Shown piece after piece: positions 43,202 to 51,921 of a DNA stretch of 64,000 nucleotides; position 1 is the first letter of the stretch; every line of letters begins with the position of its first letter. This stretch comes from Phocoenobacter atlanticus. Its GTDB lineage: Bacteria > Pseudomonadota > Gammaproteobacteria > Enterobacterales > Pasteurellaceae. Location: assembly GCF_030764225.1 (NCBI RefSeq), contig NZ_JASAXH010000001.1; one strand, 5' to 3'. Both the position numbers and the translations under genes were made by a program. The notes beneath the pieces are model-generated. The model had not been told where the DNA came from. It searched no databases and worked only from the letters and a program-made list of their open reading frames with translations.

Positions 43202-44062
43202 TTATCGTAATTTTTTCGCTAACATTGTCACAAATTGTAATTGAATTCGGTTACCATCTGCATCAACTCGATGTAACTTTCCAAGATCTTCATTATATTT
43301 TACCAATTCCCAATCTTGATAATAATTTTTCAATTCATTCTCTTTAAACGCAAAAGGGAAAGGTTGAGTACAAGGATATGCTTTAGTATCCATCGCACAG
43401 ACAATTAAATTATACCCACCCACTTTTGTTTGCTGCTGCATATTTTTAATAATATCAGGAATACGATCTGCTTGTAAGAACATCATCACCACAGTTGAAA
43501 CAATAAAATCATATTGCTCTTTTAAACTTGCATTGTGAATATCATAAGTATGAGCATCAATAGAGAGATTTTCTTGCTCAATAATACGATTTAAAAAAGC
43601 AATACTTTCAGGATTATGGTCAACAGAAGTAACGTCAAAGCCTAATAAATTTAAATAAAGTGAGTTACGTCCACGTCCACAGCCAAGGTCTAACACTTTA
43701 CCTTTTGGTACAATATTTACTGCATTTAATACTTCAGAATGTGTTTTGGTTAAATTATATTTTTTAGCATAAAAATCTTCTGGTTGACAATAAAATGCTA
43801 ACTGACACTCTAAATCATCAGAAATCGCTTCTACTTTATGCCAAAGCTGAGGGGTAACAAAATCTGCTTGATTTTCAGGTGATAAAATAACAGAATTAAC
43901 TTCCTGTCCCTCTTCTGTTAATTCATAAAATTTTAATTTACCTTTTAAAACAGTCAGTTTTCCCCAAGTTCCTTCTTTTGTATTATGCTTTTCCTGAAAC
44001 ATTTTAGGTAATGAATCTTTATTCCATACAGGCATAGTTTTATAACAAATTAAGTTTTGCAT
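43202..44062 (-). CDS. tehB: TehB-type methyltransferase (tellurite resistance / host-factor protein)
   Basis: TehB is a SAM-dependent methyltransferase that detoxifies tellurite. In H. influenzae it has been linked to oxidative-stress resistance and haem use. Starting at MQNLICYKTMPVW (44062) gives 286 residues, the length I recall for the H. influenzae protein, with AAGGA 8 bases before. A longer in-frame start at 44119 is not preferred. A cupin-like N-terminal domain (about 20-100) precedes the methyltransferase core with VLDLGCGRGRNSLYLNLLG. Confidence 0.92.
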   Translation of the reverse strand: MQNLICYKTMPVWNKDSLPKMFQEKHNTKEGTWGKLTVLKGKLKFYELTEEGQEVNSVILSPENQADFVTPQLWHKVEAISDDLECQLAFYCQPEDFYAKKYNLTKTHSEVLNAVNIVPKGKVLDLGCGRGRNSLYLNLLGFDVTSVDHNPESIAFLNRIIEQENLSIDAHTYDIHNASLKEQYDFIVSTVVMMFLQADRIPDIIKNMQQQTKVGGYNLIVCAMDTKAYPCTQPFPFAFKENELKNYYQDWELVKYNEDLGKLHRVDADGNRIQLQFVTMLAKKLR

Positions 44063-44235
44063 CATTTTTTCCTTATTACTTAATGTAAAATTTTCATAAA
44101 ATAAGTGTATATGAAACAAACTTTAAAGCCAACTATTTTAGTCAGGTATTAGGTATTTTTTCTTTCTTATAAAATAAAACTACATTCACTTTTTTTCATA
44201 TTTTTTAATCAAACAAATCCTATAATTTTTATAAA

Positions 44236-44251
44236 TGAGAATAAGATCACA
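44236..44251. promoter_or_regulatory. CRP-like site upstream of the fructose-type PTS gene
   Basis: TGAGA-ATAAGA-TCACA has one mismatch in one half-site and correct spacing, flanked by A/T. It lies 76-91 bases before the start codon. Confidence 0.6.
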
Positions 44252-44326
44252 AAAATTTTTATAAAAATACATTATTATTCAAAACCTTATTTTTATTTTA
44301 AAACTTACTCATTAAAAGGGGTCAAT

Positions 44327-46213
44327 ATGATTACTCAACTCATTAACGAAAAGCTGATTTGCTTGGATCTAAAAGCAACCACAAAAGACGAGGTATTCCG
44401 TGAATTAACGGAAATACTCAATTCACAAGGAAAACTAAAAAATCCTGAACAATTTTTAAGAGATGTTTATGCACGTGAACAGATTGGTAATACAGGATTT
44501 GAAAACGGTATTGCCATGCCACACGCTAAAAGCTCAGCCATTACTGAGCCTGCTGTCGTAGTAGGGATTAGCCGTAGTGGTATTAATTATGATGCCGAAG
44601 ATGGTGAATTATCTAAATTATTTTTTATGATTGCTTCACCCGATGATGGTGCAGATCATCATATTCAAGTATTAGCAGAGCTTTCTTCTAAATTAATTGA
44701 AGACGGTTTTGTTGAAGCTCTTTTCAATGCAAAAACTAATAGTGAAGCCCTTGCATTATTACTTTCTGAGAAAAAATCTATCACAACAACATCAGCAAAC
44801 AAAGGCTTTCTTATTGGGGTAACAGGTTGTCCAACGGGCATTGCACACACTTATCTTGCCGCAGAATCCCTTGAAAAAGCAGCCGCTGAAATGGGATATA
44901 GCATTAAAGTGGAAACCAATGGCTCAATTGGGGTACGAAATTCACCAACAAAAGAAGAAATCGAACAAGCCACTGCTATTTTAGTATGCTGTGATAAACA
45001 GGTGGATATGGCTCGTTTTAATGGTAAAAAAGTCATTCAAACTGGTGTAAAAGCACCAATAAACAATGCCAAACAAGTGATTGAACAAGGTTTACAAGCT
45101 CCTATTTTTGTAGCAGATAGTAAAGAAACTAACCAACAAGCTAACATAAAATCTAACCGTTCCACCTTATATCGTTATTTAATGAATGGAGTATCACATA
45201 TGATTCCATTCGTAGTAACAGGCGGTTTAATGATTGCTCTTTCTCTCGCACTTGGAGGTGAACCGACACCCAAAGGTATGCAAATTCCTGACGGTAGCTT
45301 GTGGAATCACGTTTTTAATGTTGGGGTGGTTGCCTTTACTTTAATGATCCCAATCCTTGCAGGTTATATCGCTTATGCGATCGGGGATCGTGCGGCCCTT
45401 GCTCCGGGTTTCATCGGTGGTTGGATTGCCAATAATGGTTCTTTCTACGGTGCATCAGCAGGAACTGGGTTTATTGGTGCTATTATTGCGGGTTTACTTG
45501 TTGGTTACTTTGTTCGTTTTATCGTACAACAAAACTACAGTAAAATGGTTGCCCCTCTCGTGCCTATTATGATCGCCCCAATCTTAGGAAGTGTCTTTAT
45601 CGCCACCCTTTTTATTTTTGTTATCGGTGCACCCATTGCGGATTTAATGCAATGGTTAAATGCTGTATTAACAGAAATGAGTACTGGAAACGTGATTTTA
45701 CTGGGTATCGTACTCGGTGGAATGGCTGGTTTTGATATGGGGGGACCTGTGAATAAAGTGGCATTCCTCTTCTCTGTGGGAATGATTGCAAACGGTCAAA
45801 CACAATTTATGGGTGCAATGGCAGCCGCTATTCCTGTCGCACCACTTGGAATGTTCCTTGCAACCGTAATGGGACGTAAACTAAATCTCTTTGAAGAATC
45901 TGAAATTGAAGCTGGTAAAGCATCAGGTGCAATGGGCTTAGTGGGTATTTCAGAGGGAGCGATTCCATTTGCGGCACAAGATCCATTATCTGTTATTCCA
46001 GCAAACGTCATCGGTTCAATGGTTGCAGCAGTATTAGCCTTCTCATTCGGCATTACCAATAGCGTTGCACACGGTGGACCAATCGTTGCCCTACTTGGTG
46101 CAATGAATAAACCCGTATTAGCACTACTTTGTATGCTTTCAGGTGCTGTGGTAACCGCAATTGTTTGTATCGCACTGAAAAAAGTACGTCAGGCTAAAAT
46201 GGCGACAGCATAA
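44327..46213 (+). CDS. PTS fructose-family permease EIIABC
   Basis: This is a single-chain sugar phosphotransferase permease of 628 residues. The EIIA domain (about 1-148) has its active His66 in ENGIAMPHAKSS. The EIIB domain (about 158-255) has Cys168 in GVTGCPTGIAHTYLA. The EIIC domain has about eight to ten membrane segments with GGPVNKVAFLFSVGM and ISEGAIPFAA. The domain order A-B-C matches fructose-like and mannosylglycerate (MngA) permeases. The sugar is not proven. A convergent glycerate kinase lies next to it. AAAGGGG is the ribosome site. Confidence 0.92.
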   Translation: MITQLINEKLICLDLKATTKDEVFRELTEILNSQGKLKNPEQFLRDVYAREQIGNTGFENGIAMPHAKSSAITEPAVVVGISRSGINYDAEDGELSKLFFMIASPDDGADHHIQVLAELSSKLIEDGFVEALFNAKTNSEALALLLSEKKSITTTSANKGFLIGVTGCPTGIAHTYLAAESLEKAAAEMGYSIKVETNGSIGVRNSPTKEEIEQATAILVCCDKQVDMARFNGKKVIQTGVKAPINNAKQVIEQGLQAPIFVADSKETNQQANIKSNRSTLYRYLMNGVSHMIPFVVTGGLMIALSLALGGEPTPKGMQIPDGSLWNHVFNVGVVAFTLMIPILAGYIAYAIGDRAALAPGFIGGWIANNGSFYGASAGTGFIGAIIAGLLVGYFVRFIVQQNYSKMVAPLVPIMIAPILGSVFIATLFIFVIGAPIADLMQWLNAVLTEMSTGNVILLGIVLGGMAGFDMGGPVNKVAFLFSVGMIANGQTQFMGAMAAAIPVAPLGMFLATVMGRKLNLFEESEIEAGKASGAMGLVGISEGAIPFAAQDPLSVIPANVIGSMVAAVLAFSFGITNSVAHGGPIVALLGAMNKPVLALLCMLSGAVVTAIVCIALKKVRQAKMATA

Positions 46214-46234
46214 AATAGCGTTATTACTAAAACA

Positions 46235-46264
46235 AAAGCAGACTTTTAAAGTCTGCTTTTTTAT
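46235..46264. terminator. Bidirectional terminator PTS / glycerate kinase
   Basis: AAAGCAGAC / GTCTGCTTT with a TTTTAAA loop continues into T6 on the plus strand. The flanking AAAACAAAAG gives a weaker U-tract for the convergent glycerate kinase gene. Confidence 0.85.
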
Positions 46265-46278
46265 AGGAGCATTTTTAT

Positions 46279-47421
46279 TTATACAACCCGACACAACCTT
46301 GCAATATTCTGTGCCGTTGAGATTAGATTTGCTTTACCTTGTTGCAAGGTTTCTTCAAGAGAGCCTAGATTACGAATAATCGGAAAGACGCAATCAATGC
46401 CATATTGATATACTACTTCATAATCCTCTTGTAAACAGCCCACAATCGCAATCACAGGTTTATTAAATTGTTTCGCCACCTTTGCGACACCAATCGGCGT
46501 TTTGCCTGCAATACTTTGAGCGTCCATTCTGCCTTCGCCTGTAATCACTAGGTCTGCTTGCTCGATAAATTGAGCCAGTGACGTGGCTTCAATCACGATA
46601 TCCACACCTGATTTTAGGGTTACGTTAGGCAACAATAATAAACCGCCGCCCATTCCGCCCGCTGCACCGCAACCTGCTTTCTCTTTAATTTCAAGTTGAA
46701 GCTGTTGCTGAACAATATTTGCAAAATGTGCTAACGCTTCATCTAATTGCTGAACCATTTCAGGTGTTGCCCCTTTTTGAGGTCCAAAAATAGCACTCGC
46801 TCCATTCTCGCCACATAAAGGATTATTCACATCACAAGCTACTTCAAATTGAACACTATTTAAAAGAGAGTTTAAACGTGGATTTAACGCCGATAAATCA
46901 ATCTGAGCAATCTCTTTTAAGGCTTCGCCACCAAAACCAATCGGCTGATTTGAGCGATCTAAAAATTTTCCACCTAAGGCTTGCAACATTCCAACACCGC
47001 CGTCATTCGTCGCACTTCCGCCAATCCCAAGAATGATTTTTTCTACGCCATACTCTAACGCTGAACTAATCAATTCCCCTGTGCCAAAAGAAGTGGTTTT
47101 AAGGGGATTACGTTTTTCAGGCGGAACAAGGTGTAAACCAGAGGCGGCGGACATCTCAATAAATGCCGTTTTACGATCCCCTGATAGCCCAAAGAAAGCG
47201 GTTATTTTATTCCCTAATGGGGCAGTAACTTCGGTTTCTATAATTGAGCCATTTGTCGCATCAACTAAGGATCGCACCGTGCCTTCGCCACCGTCTGCCA
47301 TCGGAATTTTGATAAATTCAGCATTGGGATAAATTTTTGCAAATCCTTCCTCAATCGCATTTGCCACTTCTAAGGCGGTTAAGCTTTCTTTAAATGAATC
47401 AGGGGCTATAATAATTTTCAT
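46279..47421 (-). CDS. glxK: Glycerate kinase
   Basis: The enzyme phosphorylates D-glycerate, feeding it into glycolysis. The 380-residue GarK/GlxK-family protein begins KIIIAPDSFKESLTALEVA and continues with IPMADGGEGTVRSLVDATNG, GIGGSATNDGGVGMLQALGG, and GAAGGMGGGLLLLP. VITGEGRMDAQSIAGKTP is near the end. Family members form either 2- or 3-phosphoglycerate and this cannot be settled by eye. It ends close to the PTS permease and begins 6 bases after mutL. Confidence 0.93.
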   Translation of the reverse strand: MKIIIAPDSFKESLTALEVANAIEEGFAKIYPNAEFIKIPMADGGEGTVRSLVDATNGSIIETEVTAPLGNKITAFFGLSGDRKTAFIEMSAASGLHLVPPEKRNPLKTTSFGTGELISSALEYGVEKIILGIGGSATNDGGVGMLQALGGKFLDRSNQPIGFGGEALKEIAQIDLSALNPRLNSLLNSVQFEVACDVNNPLCGENGASAIFGPQKGATPEMVQQLDEALAHFANIVQQQLQLEIKEKAGCGAAGGMGGGLLLLPNVTLKSGVDIVIEATSLAQFIEQADLVITGEGRMDAQSIAGKTPIGVAKVAKQFNKPVIAIVGCLQEDYEVVYQYGIDCVFPIIRNLGSLEETLQQGKANLISTAQNIARLCRVV

Positions 47422-47426
47422 CTTTT

Positions 47427-49286
47427 TTATTCCAAAAACTGTCCAAAATCCACTTCAATATAACTTTGTTCTAGCTGTTGTTTGGTCATTAAATTTTGCT
47501 CAATTTCTGCGAGTTGGGTAATGCAATCACTTAAATTACAAGCGGTGTGATTGACACAATTTTTTGCAAAAAATTCACTTAAACTGACCGCTTGTTGATT
47601 GAATAAATTGAGTAATAATTGTTGTAAATTTTGCTCTCGTAAACATTGTGGCACTTTGTTGATGGTTAAGCGAGTTTGTCCTTGCCAGTGTTTTTCAATA
47701 ATTTCAAAACCAAGCATAGTAAGTTGTTGCTCACATTGTTGCCACGCAATAGTTTGAGGTTCATCGAGGGTTAAACTTAATGGGATCAACAAGACTTTGG
47801 TTTCTGTTTTTTTCAGCTCAGCTTGTAATTTTAATTCTGCTAATTTTTTTAACGGTACTAAATAAAAGGACTCTTGTTTCTTCAACAACAAGGCTTTATT
47901 TTTCACAATCGCAAGGGCTTGAATATAATCAGAACTTGATTGTGTAAGCGGTGTGATTTCTGCGGTTTTTTGCAAATTATCCATTTTTGGTAAATTTTCA
48001 CTAAAATCCGACCGCTTCATTTCCGAAGGTCGAGAGATTTCCGAGCCACTTTGTAATAACTCGCCATAAAGACGTTGTGAGGATTTACTTACACTTGGTG
48101 AAGTATAAGAACTTGACGGTCTTTGAAAACTCAGTCCCTGTGAATAATTTTCTTGATACTGCTCTTGGTATCGCTCCGCAAAAATATTTTTGCCTGCTGC
48201 GGCTCGGTTGGTATCTTTGGTGTAACTTGGAATCGGTTCATTCACTTGATTATCTGTTAAGGGTAAATTTACTTGCTCTTGCAGAGCATTTGCAATACCT
48301 TGATAAATAAAATCGTGTACGAGTCGTCCTTGATGAAAACGTACTTCGTGTTTCGCAGGGTGAACGTTCACATCCACTTGGCTTGCATCTAAATCCAAAA
48401 ATAGCACAAAACTTGGGTAACAATCTTTGGCGAGTAAATCGCCGTAAGCCTGACGGATAGCGTGGTTGATGGTTTTATCACGCATCATTCTGCCGTTTAC
48501 ATAGCTGTAATTGAGATCATTTTGCGTTCTTGCGATCGTAGGCGAGCCGATCCAACCTTGCAAATGAAGATCCCCGTGTTGCCAATCTAAATGCACGCTA
48601 TTTTGAATAAAATTCTCACCACAAATTGCCGCCACACGCTTTTGCTGTTGCTCTAAATTGTGCTGAGCAATGCCACGATAATGGCGAATTTTTTTATCGT
48701 TATGGGTCAAGGTAAAGGTAATGCTTGGTTTTGCCAATGCAATACGACGAACTACTTCATCAATATGGCTAAATTCTGTTTTATCGGTACGTAAAAATTT
48801 ACGTCTAGCAGGCGTATTAAAAAACAAATTTGCCACTTCAATGGTTGTGCCGACAGGGTGTGAGGCAAGCTGAATTTCCACCGCCATATCTCGCCCTTGT
48901 GCATAGGCTTGCCACGCTTCCGTTTGATTTTCAGGGCGTGATGTGAGAGTTAAACGAGACACCGAACTGATACTTGCCAACGCTTCGCCACGAAAACCTA
49001 AACTTAAAATCGCCTCTAAATCTTCAAGGCTCGCAATTTTACTGGTGGCGTGACGAGCGAGGGCTAATTCCAGATCCACCTTTGCAATACCACAGCCATT
49101 ATCACGAATTCGGATCAACTGCGATCCGCCTTTTTCAATATCAATTTGAATATTAGTCGCCCCTGCATCAAGGCTATTTTCTACTAATTCTTTAACCACA
49201 GAAGCTGGTCGCTCCACCACTTCCCCCGCCGCAATTTGGTTGGCAAGTTGAGGGGGCAAAATATTGATAAGGTGTGTTTGTGTCAT
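47427..49286 (-). CDS. mutL: DNA mismatch repair protein MutL
   Basis: MutL couples mismatch recognition by MutS to downstream nuclease action. The 619-residue protein has the GHKL ATPase motifs ELVENSLDAGATNIQI, IRDNGCGIAK and SLGFRGEALASISS in the first 110 residues. A transducer domain runs to about 330, followed by a variable linker and a C-terminal dimerisation domain. Four uptake cores lie in the gene, arranged as two inverted pairs. The glycerate kinase gene begins 6 bases after its stop. Confidence 0.97.
   Translation of the reverse strand: MTQTHLINILPPQLANQIAAGEVVERPASVVKELVENSLDAGATNIQIDIEKGGSQLIRIRDNGCGIAKVDLELALARHATSKIASLEDLEAILSLGFRGEALASISSVSRLTLTSRPENQTEAWQAYAQGRDMAVEIQLASHPVGTTIEVANLFFNTPARRKFLRTDKTEFSHIDEVVRRIALAKPSITFTLTHNDKKIRHYRGIAQHNLEQQQKRVAAICGENFIQNSVHLDWQHGDLHLQGWIGSPTIARTQNDLNYSYVNGRMMRDKTINHAIRQAYGDLLAKDCYPSFVLFLDLDASQVDVNVHPAKHEVRFHQGRLVHDFIYQGIANALQEQVNLPLTDNQVNEPIPSYTKDTNRAAAGKNIFAERYQEQYQENYSQGLSFQRPSSSYTSPSVSKSSQRLYGELLQSGSEISRPSEMKRSDFSENLPKMDNLQKTAEITPLTQSSSDYIQALAIVKNKALLLKKQESFYLVPLKKLAELKLQAELKKTETKVLLIPLSLTLDEPQTIAWQQCEQQLTMLGFEIIEKHWQGQTRLTINKVPQCLREQNLQQLLLNLFNQQAVSLSEFFAKNCVNHTACNLSDCITQLAEIEQNLMTKQQLEQSYIEVDFGQFLE
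47538..47595. repeat. Inverted pair of uptake cores in mutL, first
   Basis: ACAAGCGGT (47538-47546) and its complement ACCGCTTGT (47587-47595) face each other around an ATTTTTTGCAAAAAAT tract, inside the mutL coding region. Confidence 0.85.
47946..48017. repeat. Inverted pair of uptake cores in mutL, second
   Basis: AAGCGGT (47946-47952) and ACCGCTT (48011-48017) face each other, with TTTTTTGCAAATT between them. This falls in the variable linker of MutL. Confidence 0.8.
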
Positions 49287-49381
49287 TTTATTTTTAGATT
49301 TCAGAAGATAATTAGTTGGATTTTAGCATAAATTCTGGAAACAGGGCATACCCTGTTTTTTGCTTAAACAATCAATTGATA

Positions 49382-50845
49382 CTAAAACTGCCATTCAAAA
49401 TTTACTTGCACTTCACTTTGTTTATAAGAAAATATCGTGTCATTATTTGCTTTATTGCGACTATGTTTAATCAATAAACTCGGTACAATGCCTTTAAAAT
49501 TCCATTTTGGCATTTTAAATATAGCTAAATAAGTTTGTAAATTTTCTCTTCTTGCCTTAAATATCACGCCATAATCTTTCTCATAACGATAATGTTTAAG
49601 TAAGGCTAAAAAAGTGGTGTTTAATCCAAAATCAAATTGATGATTAAAACCTAAGCGTAGCCCTGCCATTTGATAATTTTTCTCTTTTTGTAGCGTGTGA
49701 CGATATGCAAAATCTAAACCACTAAATAAGGTTGTTTTTGGGCTAAGTAAATAATACCAAGTTCCAGATAAAGTGCTTAAATAAGCATTTTCAAGAGAGT
49801 GTTGTTCACTATTATAATAGAATTTCTTCTGTTCAAATTGTAAGTTTAAATGATGACGAGGTGACAAATTTTGTGAAAAATTAATACGTCCGCCCCAAGC
49901 GTGATAATTACGATGATTTTGCAACACATTATATTCAAACATAGGTGCAATGGTTAATTCTGTTTTCGCATTTTGGAAGTGATAACCTAAAGACGTTTTA
50001 ACGGTATTTTCATTATAGTTTCGATAGTGAGGATAAAATTGACCATAACTATTCAATGAAAATGCTAGACCGTGATTTGCAACAAATGAAGTTTGTTTAC
50101 GAATATTTGCATCATAATGCCAACCTTGAGCATTAATTGACTTTGGAGAAGATTGTTTTTCAATACATTGATTATTCAAAGAAAGTAAACATTCTTCTTT
50201 TTGTGATGATTGATTGATATTTTGATTATATTGATAACCGATACTCAATCCGCCTTGCCAACTTTCCCGTTTGGATAAAGCTTGCTGATAGCCACCAATG
50301 GTTTGATATAGATTTTGAGGTAATTCTAATTGGGTAATTTTTTCAAATAGCGATGTCGATTCATTATTTTTATGATTTTCAAATAAAATTCTCGCAAGAT
50401 CTAACTGCCCACGTAAAAATTGTGGATCCAGTTTTAATAGTTCCTGATAATAAAGCTCGGCTTGTTCAAGACTTCCTTGCTTCCTTGCTAACAATCCTTT
50501 TGCAAATAAAACAAGCGGTGGTTTATGATCGGCAAATTGTAGATATTGAGCTAAAAATTTCTCCGCATAATCCCATAACTCTTGGTTTAGCGAAATATAC
50601 AACGCCTGTCCAACAGCATTTACATTATTTTCTACCTCAAACTTTTTACCGCTGAGAGTAATTTCATTTTGTGACGTTTCATTTTTACGCTGTTGATACT
50701 CTTGTTGTTGCTGTTGCACTTTTTGTTGGTACTGTTGTAATAGCTGAATACTCTCTTGATTATGCGAGTTGTCTTGATATTGCTGTGCAATTGCTTGTGG
50801 TATAAACATCGCACCTAAAAAAGGCACCCAATAATATTTTCTCAT
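49382..50845 (-). CDS. Slam-type outer-membrane secretor (type XI secretion)
   Basis: The 487-residue protein has a signal peptide (about 1-20, AIAQQ). A Gln-rich segment follows (21-60), then a periplasmic TPR domain (about 70-190, with SLEQAELYYQELLKLDPQFL). The C-terminal beta-barrel starts near 200 and ends with an aromatic residue (VNFEWQF). This is the Slam/DUF560 layout of surface-lipoprotein assembly modulators and hemophilin secretors such as HsmA. It is the last gene of the receptor/secreted-protein/Slam set, separated from the middle gene by a hairpin terminator at 50939-50966. Confidence 0.88.
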   Translation of the reverse strand: MRKYYWVPFLGAMFIPQAIAQQYQDNSHNQESIQLLQQYQQKVQQQQQEYQQRKNETSQNEITLSGKKFEVENNVNAVGQALYISLNQELWDYAEKFLAQYLQFADHKPPLVLFAKGLLARKQGSLEQAELYYQELLKLDPQFLRGQLDLARILFENHKNNESTSLFEKITQLELPQNLYQTIGGYQQALSKRESWQGGLSIGYQYNQNINQSSQKEECLLSLNNQCIEKQSSPKSINAQGWHYDANIRKQTSFVANHGLAFSLNSYGQFYPHYRNYNENTVKTSLGYHFQNAKTELTIAPMFEYNVLQNHRNYHAWGGRINFSQNLSPRHHLNLQFEQKKFYYNSEQHSLENAYLSTLSGTWYYLLSPKTTLFSGLDFAYRHTLQKEKNYQMAGLRLGFNHQFDFGLNTTFLALLKHYRYEKDYGVIFKARRENLQTYLAIFKMPKWNFKGIVPSLLIKHSRNKANNDTIFSYKQSEVQVNFEWQF

Positions 50846-50938
50846 ATATTCCCCGAGTATTAATCCAATAATAAAAATAAATTTGCAAATTTTATTATTA
50901 ATGTGACCGCTATAATATGTTTAATTCGCAATGAAAAA

Positions 50939-50966
50939 ATAGAGATCCAGTAAACTCGATCTCTAT
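50939..50966 (-). terminator. Terminator between the secreted-protein gene and the Slam gene
   Basis: ATAGAGATC / GATCTCTAT (9 bp) with a 10-base loop is followed on the minus strand by ATTTTTTCAT. It would lower expression of the Slam gene relative to the gene before it. Confidence 0.72.
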
Positions 50967-50988
50967 CAATAATTAAATAATGCTCAAA

Positions 50989-51774
50989 TTATTTTTTAGT
51001 ACCACCAAAAGCCGTATCATATTGGTTATTACCTTCAAATTTCGTATAACCTGCTAGAGCTGAAGCATCTTTTCCAAAGAAATGACCTTTAGCTGAACCA
51101 TCTACTGAACCATTTGCTGTTGCGTCACCATCAAAACTTGCATCATCATAAATATCTGCTGATACCTCAATAGTTAAGCCTTTTTTTGTAATAGTTCCAT
51201 CAAGTAGACCCTCTTCAAAATCAGCGGTAAATTCACCTTTTAATAATGCTTTATTTAAGTCATTATTTTGGTTAATACCTTGTACAGAATACACTGCTTG
51301 ACCACTGGTTGGCATTGTTTGTGTTTTTTCATTACCTGCGTAATAAACGACACGATCAGTTTTAGGATTTGCATTTTTTGCCACCCACTCACCAAAGTAA
51401 AGTTCTTGAGAGCCAACCTGTTTAAAAGCATAATTTCCTAATTTATTATGAAATCCTGGTACCCAATCTGGCATATTATTCATTTTAAGAACAACTACAT
51501 CATTACGATCCACACCACCAAAAGTTTTCATCCATTGCACTCTTTTGGCCACACCAGATAAAGATTTAAAACTTGTAATTTTATCTTTTACTGCAGTAAC
51601 TTTAATACCTGGATAGCCTGCTTTATCTTTATGAAATAAACCATTATGCTCTGGAGAGGCTCCAAGCTCTAAACCTTTGGTCTTATCTGAAAGATCGGAA
51701 GTCACAACAGCACTGGCAGTGCTAACAGCAAATAATGAACTTAATACAACAGTTGCTAAAAGTGATTTCTTCAT
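50989..51774 (-). CDS. Secreted hemophilin-like protein, probable Slam substrate
   Basis: The 261-residue protein has a signal peptide ending STASA (cleaved after about residue 22) and no lipobox, so it would be released or surface-exposed rather than lipidated. The C-terminal portion (about 155-261) has the TbpB-like barrel pattern, with VSADIYDDASFDGDA and GHFFGKDASALAGYTKFEG and the end AFGGTKK. The N-terminal 130 residues are the likely ligand-binding part and hold His43, His48 and His109. Its neighbours, a TonB receptor and Slam, match hemophilin haem-uptake loci. The ligand is inferred, not shown. Confidence 0.78.
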   Translation of the reverse strand: MKKSLLATVVLSSLFAVSTASAVVTSDLSDKTKGLELGASPEHNGLFHKDKAGYPGIKVTAVKDKITSFKSLSGVAKRVQWMKTFGGVDRNDVVVLKMNNMPDWVPGFHNKLGNYAFKQVGSQELYFGEWVAKNANPKTDRVVYYAGNEKTQTMPTSGQAVYSVQGINQNNDLNKALLKGEFTADFEEGLLDGTITKKGLTIEVSADIYDDASFDGDATANGSVDGSAKGHFFGKDASALAGYTKFEGNNQYDTAFGGTKK

Positions 51775-51796
51775 AAAAATCTCCTATAATAAATTT

Positions 51797-51895
51797 GTGG
51801 ATATTTTCCACGGTTAAAATGATTCTACTTTTTCTTAAAAGTAGCGTTCTTTTTAAAGACAGTAAAATAGATTTAGCGGTCGTTTTACTGTCTTT
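51797..51895 (-). promoter_or_regulatory. Three hairpins upstream of the secreted-protein gene
   Basis: Three perfect inverted repeats follow each other: GTGGA/TCCAC (51797-51811), CTACTTTT/AAAAGTAG (51825-51844) and AAAGACAGTAAAA/TTTTACTGTCTTT (51855-51895). All lie between the receptor stop and the secreted-protein start. They could stabilise or process the shared mRNA. Confidence 0.6.
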
Positions 51896-51921
51896 TTTTC
51901 TAAAAAATCATTGCTGACTTT

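Noticed and set aside
47033..47332. Plus-strand reading frame of 99 codons inside the glycerate kinase gene
   Set aside because: It is a shadow of the strongly conserved glycerate kinase frame on the other strand and has no ribosome site or recognisable motif.
51855..51895. Terminator between the receptor gene and the secreted-protein gene
   Set aside because: The stem is perfect, but on the transcribed (minus) strand it is followed by AAAAAG rather than a U-tract. Kept as an mRNA hairpin.
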